From JAAYXU01 sp050942555 (GTDB lineage: Bacteria; Bacillota; Clostridia; Christensenellales; UMGS416), in the NCBI GenBank assembly GCA_050942555.1, contig JBMNNN010000108.1, positions 1 to 6,954 of the forward strand: a stretch of 6,954 nt of DNA. Direction: 5' to 3'. The position numbers and the translations under genes are program-made. Within the stretch, counting starts at the first letter, position 1. The number at the start of each line of letters is the position of its first letter. Below the pieces are notes generated by a model, which was not told the origin of the DNA, did no database searches, and saw only the letters and a list, made by a program, of their open reading frames with translations. Below, in pieces: positions 1 through 6,877 of the stretch.

Positions 1-803
1 CCTTCCTGCACCGCGCGGCGCACCGCGCAGCCCTTCTCCCGGTCGTGGCGGCAGTCGTCGAAACGGCACAGCCCCTCGTAGGGCGCATACTCCGGGTAGC
101 ACCCGGGCAGCAGTCCCGGGTCCATCGGCTCTGTATCCAGCAGCGAGAACCCCGGCGTATCGGCCGCCCAGCCGCCTCCGGGCAGCTCGATGAGCTCGGT
201 ATGCCGGGTTGTGTGGCGGCCCCGCCCGGCCCGCGCGCTCAACTCGCCGACCTCGCCCCCGCCGCACGGCCGGATCCGGTTGAGGAGGGAGGTCTTGCCT
301 ACGCCCGACTGTCCTGCGAAGCATGCGATATGGCCCGAAAGATGACGCGCGAGCGCGTCGACGCCCTCGCCGGTCCGCGCCGATACCACCAGCGCCGGCA
401 TTCCCGAATACTGGCAGACGATGCCGCCGATCTGCCCGGCTCCGGCCAGATCGGCCTTGTTGATCACAAGGATCGGCTCGACGCCAATGCGCCGTGCGTC
501 CACGAGCAGCCGATCCACCAGCATGAGGTCGGGCTGCGGGTAACCGGCCGACACGACCGCCACCACCCGGTCGATGTTGCTGACCTGCGGCCGGGCAAGC
601 GCTCTGTCGCGGGGCAGTATCTCCAGTATCATTCCCCCGGCGCTGCCTTCGGGCGGCGTGAACGCCACGATGTCCCCGACCATCGGCTTTACGCCCTCTC
701 TCCGGAACCTGCCCCGGGCGCGGCACGTATAGCGCTCCCCGTCTGCGTACACCGTATAGGATCCGGCTACGCCCTTAATCACGCGTCCCTCGCGGAGTTC
801 CAA
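1..803 (-). CDS. rsgA: Ribosome small-subunit-dependent GTPase RsgA (YloQ/CpgA), 3' end cut by the window
   Basis: Circularly permuted GTPase that binds the 30S subunit late in assembly and acts as a maturation checkpoint in the cytoplasm. Reading the minus strand from a TTG at 803 gives 267 complete codons with no internal stop. An N-terminal OB-fold-like part (about residues 5-70) is followed by the GTPase motifs in permuted order: G4 NKAD at 115-118, P-loop GQSGVGKT at 164-171, G2 GRHTT at 195-199 and G3 DTPG at 215-218. The zinc knuckle follows as C246-x4-C251-x-H253-x5-C259, with all four ligands present. The family is usually about 290-300 residues, so only about 25-35 C-terminal residues are missing. 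TTG at 803 is preferred over GTG at 782 because it has a well-spaced GGGAGG site and keeps the family-like EGRVIKG start. The gene directly follows prkC, and in Bacillus subtilis the orthologue is reported as a PrkC substrate. Family call very secure; start moderately secure. Confidence 0.96.
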   Translation of the reverse strand, partial: MELREGRVIKGVAGSYTVYADGERYTCRARGRFRREGVKPMVGDIVAFTPPEGSAGGMILEILPRDRALARPQVSNIDRVVAVVSAGYPQPDLMLVDRLLVDARRIGVEPILVINKADLAGAGQIGGIVCQYSGMPALVVSARTGEGVDALARHLSGHIACFAGQSGVGKTSLLNRIRPCGGGEVGELSARAGRGRHTTRHTELIELPGGGWAADTPGFSLLDTEPMDPGLLPGCYPEYAPYEGLCRFDDCRHDREKGCAVRRAVQE

Positions 804-2789
804 TCAACCGCCTCCCGAAAAGATGGCCGGTTCCCTGAATACCTCTTCGCCGCCGATGAGCACGACGATTTTCTTTTCGCCCAGCGTGTCGGACCGCAGC
901 GTAAGCGGTATGTCATAGACGCCCTTGCTGTGTACTCTGCGGTAGACCGGCACCCGCTCTTCGTCTTCGTCGATGAAAAGGATTACAACCTCGGAGCCGT
1001 TGGCGTCCACCAGCACGCGGACGGTATGCTCGAGCATATAGCTGCCCCCCTGGCCGTTGCTGATCCACAAGCTGATCGCGGTTCCTTCCTTCCAGTCGGT
1101 GCCGCCCTCGGGCTCCTGGCGCACGACCACACCCTCCATGACCCGGCTGTCGATGGGCGTGATGTCTCCTATCGTCAGGCCGCCGCGACCGGTCAGAAAC
1201 TCGATGGCCGCGTACTGCTCCATGCCGACCACGTCGGGAATAACCGGCGATTTCGCGTCGGGATTCGAAAGCGTCAGCGATACGGTCTCACCCAGCGTCA
1301 CCTGCGTGCCGCTGGTGGGCGTCTGCGCCACCACATATCCTTCGGGTTTGTCGGATAGGGCGTAGCTCGTCTCCCCCAGCTCGAGTCCCGCTGCCTCTAT
1401 CAGCTTCTTCGCCTCCTCCCAGGGGCGGTTGAGCACGTCGGGAACCTCGGTGATCTCAGGCCCAAGGCTCACCACCAGCACCACCGTGCCGCCCTGGGTG
1501 ATCGTCGTCCCCTGCTCGGGATCCTGGCGGATCACAAACCCTTCCGGGATACTGTCGTTGTGCTCCTCCTCGACAAAGGAATGGAGCTGTATCTTGTTGA
1601 GCTGCTGGCGCGCGCTTTCGAGCGTCTCTCCGACAAGCGGCGGCACCTCTACGGGAAGGTTCGCGGTGTTGCGCAAAAAGCTGCGTATAATGAGGAACAT
1701 CGTAACGAATATGCCCACCACGACCACAACGCCTATGAGCAGCCGGATAATAACCCAGGTGCTGCTGGGACGCCGCGCAGGCCGCGGCCGGGCGGGCGCG
1801 GGCGCGGGCGCGCCGGAAGAGCCGACGGGCGGTACCGGCGGCTGCTGCGCCTCGGCGGGAGGCTCGCTCACCTGCTCCTGCGCGCTGATGTCTGCCTCGC
1901 TGATGGGCTTCATGACCCGCGTAACCCCCAGATCGGGCCTGCGGGCGCGCTTGACGAACTTGCCGTCGGGCTCCTGAAGCACCCGCTCGAGGTCTCTGCC
2001 CAGCTCGCGCGCGCTGCCATAGCGCATCGCCGACTCCTTTTCGAGAGCCTTGAGTATGACGTCCTCGAGCGCGCGCGGTATGTCGGGATTGATTCTCCTG
2101 GGCGGCGTCGGCGCATCCTGCATGTGCATGAGGGCCACCGCGACAGGCGTTTCTCCGTCAAACGGAATCCGGCCCGTCGCCATTTCGTACAGCACGACGC
2201 CCAGCGAATAGATATCGGTCTTCTCGTCGGTATAGCCGCCCCGGGCCTGCTCGGGCGACAGATAATGGACCGAGCCCATCATATGGGTGCCGCTCATCGT
2301 CACGGTCGAGGAGTCGGCCGCCTTCGCGATCCCGAAATCGGCCACCTTCACCGTTCCGTCATTGGCAAGCAGTATGTTCTGCGGCTTGATGTCGCGGTGA
2401 ACGATCTTATGGCTGTGTGCGTAGTAGAGCGCGTCGGCGATCTGGCTGCCGATATCCACGACATCCGAAAGAGGAAGGCCGCCCTTTTGCTGTATGAGCT
2501 CCTTGAGCGTGAGTCCCTCTACAAACTCCATCACGATATAGGGATGGCCCTCGTGCTCCCCCACGTCGATCGTGTTGACGAAGTTCCGGTGGGAGTGCCG
2601 TACCGTAATTTGCGCCTCCTTGCGGAAGCGGGCCGCGAACTGCTCCTCGCCCAGAAACTCGGGCCGCAGTATCTTGATGGCGACTTCGCGGCCGTTGTCC
2701 ACGCAGTAGCCCTTGTATACGATCGCCATGCCGCCGGAGCCCACCATCTCGCGGATCACGTACCGGTTCTTGAGTATCGCGTTGTCCAT
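804..2789 (-). CDS. prkC: PASTA-domain serine/threonine protein kinase PrkC
   Basis: Membrane-anchored Hanks-type kinase (661 aa) whose outer PASTA repeats are known in this family to bind peptidoglycan fragments or lipid II, while the cytoplasmic domain phosphorylates cell-wall, division and translation proteins. The kinase domain spans about residues 10-270: glycine loop GSGGMAIVYKG 17-27, ATP lysine K39, its partner E58, catalytic HRDIKPQN 131-138 (D133, N138), DFG 151-153 and SPE 178-180. Likely autophosphorylation sites are T162, T164 and T168 in the activation loop. A Pro/Ala-rich juxtamembrane linker (about 308-341) leads to one transmembrane helix (about 350-368) and three PASTA repeats (about 378-443, 446-510 and 514-578). 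A roughly 80-residue beta-rich tail (581-661) resembles in position the Ig-like C-terminal domain of other PrkC proteins. The usual HPNIV motif reads HRNFV at 67-71, a mild oddity. ATG at 2789 has GGGAGGTGA upstream, 9 nt away. The gene starts 1 nt after the prpC stop. Confidence 0.98.
   Translation of the reverse strand: MDNAILKNRYVIREMVGSGGMAIVYKGYCVDNGREVAIKILRPEFLGEEQFAARFRKEAQITVRHSHRNFVNTIDVGEHEGHPYIVMEFVEGLTLKELIQQKGGLPLSDVVDIGSQIADALYYAHSHKIVHRDIKPQNILLANDGTVKVADFGIAKAADSSTVTMSGTHMMGSVHYLSPEQARGGYTDEKTDIYSLGVVLYEMATGRIPFDGETPVAVALMHMQDAPTPPRRINPDIPRALEDVILKALEKESAMRYGSARELGRDLERVLQEPDGKFVKRARRPDLGVTRVMKPISEADISAQEQVSEPPAEAQQPPVPPVGSSGAPAPAPARPRPARRPSSTWVIIRLLIGVVVVVGIFVTMFLIIRSFLRNTANLPVEVPPLVGETLESARQQLNKIQLHSFVEEEHNDSIPEGFVIRQDPEQGTTITQGGTVVLVVSLGPEITEVPDVLNRPWEEAKKLIEAAGLELGETSYALSDKPEGYVVAQTPTSGTQVTLGETVSLTLSNPDAKSPVIPDVVGMEQYAAIEFLTGRGGLTIGDITPIDSRVMEGVVVRQEPEGGTDWKEGTAISLWISNGQGGSYMLEHTVRVLVDANGSEVVILFIDEDEERVPVYRRVHSKGVYDIPLTLRSDTLGEKKIVVLIGGEEVFREPAIFSGGG
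811..816 (-). promoter_or_regulatory. Shine-Dalgarno site of rsgA, deciding a TTG start
   Basis: GGGAGG reads on the minus strand here, inside the final Gly-Gly-Gly codons of prkC. It stands 7 nt from the TTG at 801-803, which follows the prkC TGA without a gap. The competing GTG at 780-782 has only GAGGG (787-791) at a tight 4-nt spacing and would remove the EGR residues that precede VIKG in the family pattern. The TTG start is therefore favoured, though not proven. Confidence 0.6.
1794..1811 (-). repeat. Three exact tandem 6-bp GC repeats inside prkC
   Basis: GGGCGC occurs three times in a row on the plus strand. On the coding strand it reads as GCG CCC three times and encodes Ala-Pro-Ala-Pro-Ala-Pro, residues 327-332 of PrkC, in the cytoplasmic juxtamembrane linker. 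Because the unit is two codons long, copy-number slippage would change linker length without shifting the frame. Confidence 0.85.
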
Positions 2790-2790
2790 G

Positions 2791-3564
2791 TCAGGCGCTC
2801 ACCTCCCGGCAGGCCGCCAGTACGACCGTGATATTGTCGCGGCCGCCCCGCTTGTTCGCGGCTGCGATGAGCGCCTGCGCCTTTTTTTGAAGCGCGGCGC
2901 GTCCCGACAGTATCCGGGCTATTTCCTGGTCGGACAGGTGCTCGTTGAGCCCGTCGGAGCACAGCATCAGCATCTCGCCCGGAGACAGCGCGACACGGTA
3001 CGTGTCGACCAGCACCGATTCCTCGGTGCCTATGGCGCGGGTGATGATGTTGCGGTGGATATGGACCGCCGCCTCCTCGCGGGTCAGGCGCCCGGCGTCC
3101 ACCATCTCCTGCACCAGAGAATGGTCCACCGTGATCTGCCGCACGCTGCGCTGCGAATAGCAGTAGGCCCGGCTGTCGCCGACATTGGCTATGACCCACT
3201 CCGTGCCGTCCAGGAGAGCGACCACCAGCGTGGTGCCCATGCCCCGGCATTCCTCCGCCTGCTCCGCATGGGCCCGCACGACGTCATTGGCGCGCGCGAT
3301 CGCCCGGAGAATGCGCTGTTCGGCCGATTCGTTCGCCGCCTTAATGCCGCGGACGGGCACCAGCATGTCCCGGACGGTATGGGTGGCTTTCTCGCTGGCC
3401 GTGTCCCCGGCGCGGTACCCTCCCATGCCGTCGGCAACGATCAGCAGATGATCGGGCCCGGCCCCGTCGGGTATATAGTAGGTATCCTCAGTGCGGGCGC
3501 GCCACCGGCCCCTGTCGGTAGCCCCCGCGTATTCATACACAATGCTGTTTCCGCTCAAGCGCAT
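2791..3564 (-). CDS. prpC: PP2C-type (PPM) serine/threonine phosphatase, partner of PrkC
   Basis: Soluble metal-dependent phosphatase (257 aa, a normal length for bacterial Stp/PrpC) that removes phosphate from PrkC and from PrkC substrates. The metal and phosphate motifs are all visible in order: R22 and E26-D27 in the RARTED motif (22-27), DGMGG at 45-49, GMGTT 108-112, GDSR 129-132, SDG 203-205 and GRDN 241-244. These supply the Asp residues of the two-metal centre (D27, D45, D204, D243). There is no signal peptide or membrane segment. The start ATG shares one base with the TAA of rlmN (TAATG), with GGGGAGGAG just upstream. A GTG nine codons in is a weaker alternative start. The stop is separated from the prkC ATG by a single base, so kinase and phosphatase are translated as a coupled pair. 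The name stp is also used for this gene. Confidence 0.97.
   Translation of the reverse strand: MRLSGNSIVYEYAGATDRGRWRARTEDTYYIPDGAGPDHLLIVADGMGGYRAGDTASEKATHTVRDMLVPVRGIKAANESAEQRILRAIARANDVVRAHAEQAEECRGMGTTLVVALLDGTEWVIANVGDSRAYCYSQRSVRQITVDHSLVQEMVDAGRLTREEAAVHIHRNIITRAIGTEESVLVDTYRVALSPGEMLMLCSDGLNEHLSDQEIARILSGRAALQKKAQALIAAANKRGGRDNITVVLAACREVSA
2799..2807 (-). promoter_or_regulatory. Strong Shine-Dalgarno site of prkC within the prpC 3' end
   Basis: GGGAGGTGA matches the AGGAGGTGA consensus at eight of nine bases and sits 9 nt upstream of the prkC ATG. It lies within the last sense codons of prpC, so ribosomes ending on prpC are placed to restart on prkC. Confidence 0.8.
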
Positions 3565-4613
3565 TACTCCTCCCCGCCGCTCCTGCGGCGCAGCTGCCCG
3601 CAGGCCCCCTCGATATCGCTGCCCATCTGCCTGCGGCGCGTGACCGAAACGCCACGCCGCACAAGCTCCCGCTCAAACTCCGCCGCCCGCTCCCTGTGTG
3701 CAGCCAGCAGCCCTGTTTCAGGCACCTGTGAGAGCGTGATCAGGTTCACGTGGCACTGCATCCCCCGCAGCAGCCCGGCCAGCCTGCGGGCCTGCTCGGG
3801 ACGGTCGTTGACGTACCGTATGAGCGCGTACTCGAATATGACGCGCCGTCCGGTTTGCGCCACGTAGTACCGGGCCGCGTCCACGACCTCGCCGATCGCG
3901 TACCGCCGCGCGATGGGCATGATGCGCTGCCGCGTCTCGTCGTCGGGCGCGTGCAGCGACACCGACAGCGTGACGGGCAGTCCCTCCGCTGCCAGCGCGC
4001 GCATCTGGGGTACAAGACCGCAGGTCGAGAGCGATACGCTGCGAAGCCCGATGCCCAGCCCCTCGGGCAGCCTTACCCGCCGCAGGAAGGCCACGCTGGC
4101 CGCATAGTTGTCGAGCGGCTCCCCGCTGCCCATCATTACGACATTGCCGATCCGCTGCCCGTCCAGATCGCCGTTGGCCGCGATGATCTGCGCGAGCATC
4201 TCCCCGGCCGTCAGGTCGCGCACCCTGCCCCCCAGCGTCGACGCGCAGAACGCGCAGCCCATCCGGCAGCCGACCTGTGTCGATATGCACAGCGTATGGC
4301 CATGGCGGTATCTCATGCGCACGCCCTCGACCCGCTCGCCGTCGTCGAAGGCGAAAAGGTACTTACGGGTATCGTCCCGGCTGCTGTCCCGCCGCTCCGC
4401 GATGACCGCCAGGCCCGTCCGGAAAGAGGCCTCCAGCGTCTCCCGGAGCGCGAGGGGCAGATTGGTCATGCCCGCAAATCCCACGCCGCGGCACAGCCAA
4501 GAATAGATCTGCGCCGCGCGGTAGGCGGGCTGTCCCAGCGGCGCGAGCGCCCCGGCGATCTCGTTCGGCGTCATATCAAGAAGCGCGGGCCTGCGCGCGC
4601 CCTCAGCAGCCAT
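3564..4613 (-). CDS. rlmN: Dual-specificity rRNA/tRNA adenine-C2 methyltransferase RlmN
   Basis: Cytoplasmic radical-SAM enzyme (349 aa, typical length) that methylates C2 of A2503 in 23S rRNA and A37 of some tRNAs. The iron-sulfur cluster motif CxxxCxxC is C116, C120 and C123. C338 in the GACGQL segment fits the methyl-carrying cysteine, and C109 (HTLC, seven residues before the cluster) fits the resolving cysteine. E96 stands 13 residues before C109, matching the spacing of the E105/C118 pair of the E. coli enzyme. The SAM-binding GEP motif reads GSGEPLDNY at 162-170, with Ser where many relatives have Met. The N-terminal part (about 1-90) matches the RNA-binding region in position. Cfr, a related resistance enzyme, is considered unlikely because of the housekeeping context. 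ATG at 4613 has GGGAGGGAG upstream (GGAGG core 6 nt from the ATG) and lies inside the end of rsmB, an 11-nt overlap. Stop is TAA, the only non-TGA stop seen here. Confidence 0.98.
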   Translation of the reverse strand: MAAEGARRPALLDMTPNEIAGALAPLGQPAYRAAQIYSWLCRGVGFAGMTNLPLALRETLEASFRTGLAVIAERRDSSRDDTRKYLFAFDDGERVEGVRMRYRHGHTLCISTQVGCRMGCAFCASTLGGRVRDLTAGEMLAQIIAANGDLDGQRIGNVVMMGSGEPLDNYAASVAFLRRVRLPEGLGIGLRSVSLSTCGLVPQMRALAAEGLPVTLSVSLHAPDDETRQRIMPIARRYAIGEVVDAARYYVAQTGRRVIFEYALIRYVNDRPEQARRLAGLLRGMQCHVNLITLSQVPETGLLAAHRERAAEFERELVRRGVSVTRRRQMGSDIEGACGQLRRRSGGEE

Positions 4614-5949
4614 GGGCTCCCTCCCCCGGGTCGGCGCTCCGGCGCAACCGCGCCACGAAAAACCCCTCGGTGCCGTCGCGGTGGGGCGTCAGTCGCACGA
4701 TGCCCCCGTCAAAGCGCCCGCCAAGCCCCGGAAGCCCCGCGATTCCCTCGGGCGCGAACTGCGGATGGCGCGATAAAAAGCCCGCTACCTGCTCCTCGTC
4801 CTCGGCGCGCGTCAGCGTGCATGTGCTGTAAAGAAGGATCCCGCCGGGCCGGACATAGCGGGCGGTATTATCGAGTATCCGGCGCTGCAGCGCGGCCAGC
4901 GCCGCGATCTTGCCGGGATCCATCCGCATGAGTATATCGGGATGATTCTTGTATGTCCCAAGACCCGAACAGGGGGCGTCCACCAGCACGAGGTCGAAGT
5001 CGCGGTCCTCATCGAGCGACTTCGTCGCGTCGTGCAGGCTGACGGTGACACCGGGCACCTCGAGGCGCTCCAGCGTCCTGTTGACGAGCGACATCCTGTG
5101 CGGGTGCACGTCGGTCGCGAGGATGTGCGCCTTTCCGCCCAGCGCGGCAGCCAGCGCCGCCGTCTTGCCGCCGGGCGCGGCGCATGCGTCCCATATGGAC
5201 TCCGGGCGGTCGTGCGCGGCGACCTGCGCCAGCCACTGGGAGGCTTCGCCCTGTACGGTCACGCGGCCGTCGTGAAAAAGCTCGTCGCGCAGTAGCTCCC
5301 CCGCCTGCACGGTGAGCGCGCCGGGGGCAAGGGCGCCCGGCCGGTACGCATAGCCTTTTTCGGTCAGTTCCCGTTCGACCGTTTCGCTGCCCTTAACAAA
5401 AGGGTTGACACGCAGCACGAGCCCGCTGCGCGCGGGGCAGGCCAGCAGCGCTTCGGCCTCTTCCTCGCCCATCTCGTCGCGCCACAGCGCGGCCAGCCAT
5501 CGCGGCACGCTATAGCGCACCGACAGGTACGCCACCGGATCCGCCGCCCTGTCGGGCCATGGCAGCGCTCTGGCCTCGCGGGCGACCGAGCGCAGCACCC
5601 CGTTGACGAAGCCCGAAAGCGCATCCTTGCCCACCGAGCGCATGAGCTCCACCGTCGTCGCGCAGGCGGCCGCGTCGGGCACCCTATCGAGATACAGTAT
5701 CTGGTAAACGCCAAGCCGGAGCCCGTTGCGCACAACGCGGTGTACGCGGCGGCTCCGGATATACTGATCGAGCACCCAGTCCAGCGTGACCATCCGCTCC
5801 AGCGTGCCCATCAGCAGCTCGTGCGCAAAGCGCCGGTCCTGCCCCTCGAGCGCGGAAAAGTGCTTCTTGGCGGTCAGGTGCGCGTATGCCTGCCGCTCGG
5901 TCACATCATTGAGCGCCAGGAGCGCCGCCCTGCGCGCGGCGTCAACCAT
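4603..5949 (-). CDS. rsmB: 16S rRNA (cytosine-967-C5)-methyltransferase RsmB (Sun/Fmu)
   Basis: SAM-dependent enzyme (448 aa) that makes m5C967 in 16S rRNA. Residues about 1-130 form the NusB-like RNA-binding domain, and the rest is the NOL1/NOP2/Sun catalytic domain. SAM-binding motif I is DACAAPGGK at 254-262. Motif IV DAPCSGLG at 324-331 carries C327, and motif VI YSTCT at 374-378 carries C377, the two-cysteine pair used for covalent attack and product release. The C-terminus has the usual PHRDGTEGFF signature at 422-431. After motif IV the sequence is GTYKNHPDI, where many relatives have a basic RR pair before the P-E/D; this is a mild variation. ATG at 5949 is the first possible start in frame, because a TGA lies three codons upstream at 5956-5958. 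Its Shine-Dalgarno (GGTGA, 6 nt away) is the weakest in the cluster. The gene overlaps fmt by 8 nt, so expression probably depends on coupling. Confidence 0.97.
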   Translation of the reverse strand: MVDAARRAALLALNDVTERQAYAHLTAKKHFSALEGQDRRFAHELLMGTLERMVTLDWVLDQYIRSRRVHRVVRNGLRLGVYQILYLDRVPDAAACATTVELMRSVGKDALSGFVNGVLRSVAREARALPWPDRAADPVAYLSVRYSVPRWLAALWRDEMGEEEAEALLACPARSGLVLRVNPFVKGSETVERELTEKGYAYRPGALAPGALTVQAGELLRDELFHDGRVTVQGEASQWLAQVAAHDRPESIWDACAAPGGKTAALAAALGGKAHILATDVHPHRMSLVNRTLERLEVPGVTVSLHDATKSLDEDRDFDLVLVDAPCSGLGTYKNHPDILMRMDPGKIAALAALQRRILDNTARYVRPGGILLYSTCTLTRAEDEEQVAGFLSRHPQFAPEGIAGLPGLGGRFDGGIVRLTPHRDGTEGFFVARLRRSADPGEGAHGC

Positions 5950-6877
5950 CGCCCATCACCGCGCCCACGCGCACGTCGTGTCCCCGCAGGTACTCGCGCG
6001 CATCCATCCTGCGCCCGCCCGCGGCCTGTATCTCGCGTAACTCGACGCTCCGGTCGGCCGCCGCGACCACGAGTCCCTGCCGCACGTCGGCAGCGACGAC
6101 AGCGCCGGGCGGCTCGCCCGACGCCTCGCCCGCTCGCGCCTTCCATATCTTCAGCGTCTGTCCCTCATAGGTCGTGAACGCGCCGGGCCAGGGGTTGACC
6201 CCCCGCACGCGGTTTACGACCCGCGCGGCCGTCCACTTCCAGTCGATGCGTCCGTCCTCCTTGACGAGCATCGGAAAATGCGTGGCCTGCGCGGGATCCT
6301 GCGGCGTGGGGGTTATCGCTCCCGCGATCCACAGCCGGAGCGTTTCGCTGAGCACCTGCGCGCCCAGTTCGGCCATGCGGGCATAGAGTTCGCCCGCCGT
6401 TTCCTCGGGCCCGATGTCAAGACTGCGCTGCAGCAGTATGTCGCCGGTATCGACGCCCCGGTCGGTCAGCATCGTCGTAATGCCGGTGGTCCGCTCTCCC
6501 TCGATGATCGCCCACTGTATCGGGGCGGGGCCGCGGTAGCGGGGCAGCAGCGAGCCATGGACGTTGATGCAGCCCCTTTGCGGGATGTCGAGTATCCGCC
6601 GGCTGAGTATCTGCCCATAGGCCGCCGTGATCATGATGTCGGGAGCGATCTGTCGCAGCGCAGCGACTCCCTCGGGGCTGCGAATGCGCTCAAATGTCAA
6701 TACGCGCAGGCCCGCGTCGAGCGCGGCGAGCTTGGCGGGACAGGGCTTGAGCCTGCCTCCCCGCCCGCTGGGCCGGTCGGGCTGGCACACGACCGCCGCC
6801 ACCTCGTAGCCCTCCCGCAGCAGCATCCGCAGCGACGGAATCGCAAACTCCGGCGTACCCAGCAGCACGACTCTCAC
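5942..6877 (-). CDS. fmt: Methionyl-tRNA formyltransferase
   Basis: Transfers the formyl group from 10-formyl-tetrahydrofolate to Met-tRNA(fMet) before translation initiation (311 aa from the chosen start, standard for the family). The N-terminal Rossmann-like domain begins at RVVLLGTPEFA. The catalytic triad of the family is intact as N105 and H107 in NVHGSLLPRYRG and D143 in GVDTGDIL. The substrate loop SGRG at 37-40 includes R39, corresponding to the R42 loop of E. coli Fmt that probes the tRNA acceptor end. The C-terminal OB-fold domain covers about 208-311. The frame is open upstream to 6952, but the GTG at 6875-6877 is chosen because it gives the canonical N-terminus, has GGGAGGTG 5 nt upstream, and forms a GTGA overlap with the def stop. 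The upstream extension would lie antiparallel in frame to no known Fmt sequence and would run through def. fmt and def act as a pair: one adds the formyl group and the other removes it. Confidence 0.98.
   Translation of the reverse strand: MRVVLLGTPEFAIPSLRMLLREGYEVAAVVCQPDRPSGRGGRLKPCPAKLAALDAGLRVLTFERIRSPEGVAALRQIAPDIMITAAYGQILSRRILDIPQRGCINVHGSLLPRYRGPAPIQWAIIEGERTTGITTMLTDRGVDTGDILLQRSLDIGPEETAGELYARMAELGAQVLSETLRLWIAGAITPTPQDPAQATHFPMLVKEDGRIDWKWTAARVVNRVRGVNPWPGAFTTYEGQTLKIWKARAGEASGEPPGAVVAADVRQGLVVAAADRSVELREIQAAGGRRMDAREYLRGHDVRVGAVMGDG

Noticed and set aside
783..803. A 21-nt intergenic region before rsgA (if GTG 782 is the start) holding a promoter or terminator.
   Set aside because: It is too short, shows no -10/-35 elements or hairpin plus T-run, and reads as the N-terminal codons of rsgA.
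804..806. Possible recoding of UGA as a sense codon, given the same-frame prkC/rsgA junction.
   Set aside because: TGA ends def, fmt, rsmB, prpC and prkC exactly at family-expected lengths, and Trp residues use TGG, so UGA acts as a normal stop.
45..1358. A plus-strand frame of 437 codons antisense to rsgA and the prkC 3' end.
   Set aside because: It is open only because the GC-rich minus-strand genes leave few stop codons on the opposite strand. It is Arg/His/Pro-rich, has no recognisable domain, and both opposite genes show full family motifs.
1560..2831. A plus-strand frame of 423 codons antisense to prkC, and similar long frames at 2713-3867 and 3750-4931.
   Set aside because: These are mirror images of real coding sequence with no motif, no good ribosome site and composition typical of GC-rich shadow frames.
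3486..3503. Asn-to-Thr change in the first PP2C motif (RARTED instead of the usual R-x-x-N-E/Q-D) as a possible loss of activity.
   Set aside because: The catalytic Arg, Glu and Asp (R22, E26, D27) are all kept, and the human enzyme PPM1A has Met at the changed position, so it is not essential.
3564..4613. Cfr-type antibiotic resistance methyltransferase instead of RlmN.
   Set aside because: The two families share the cysteine pattern, but length, N-terminal region and the def-fmt-rsmB/prpC-prkC context all point to the housekeeping RlmN.
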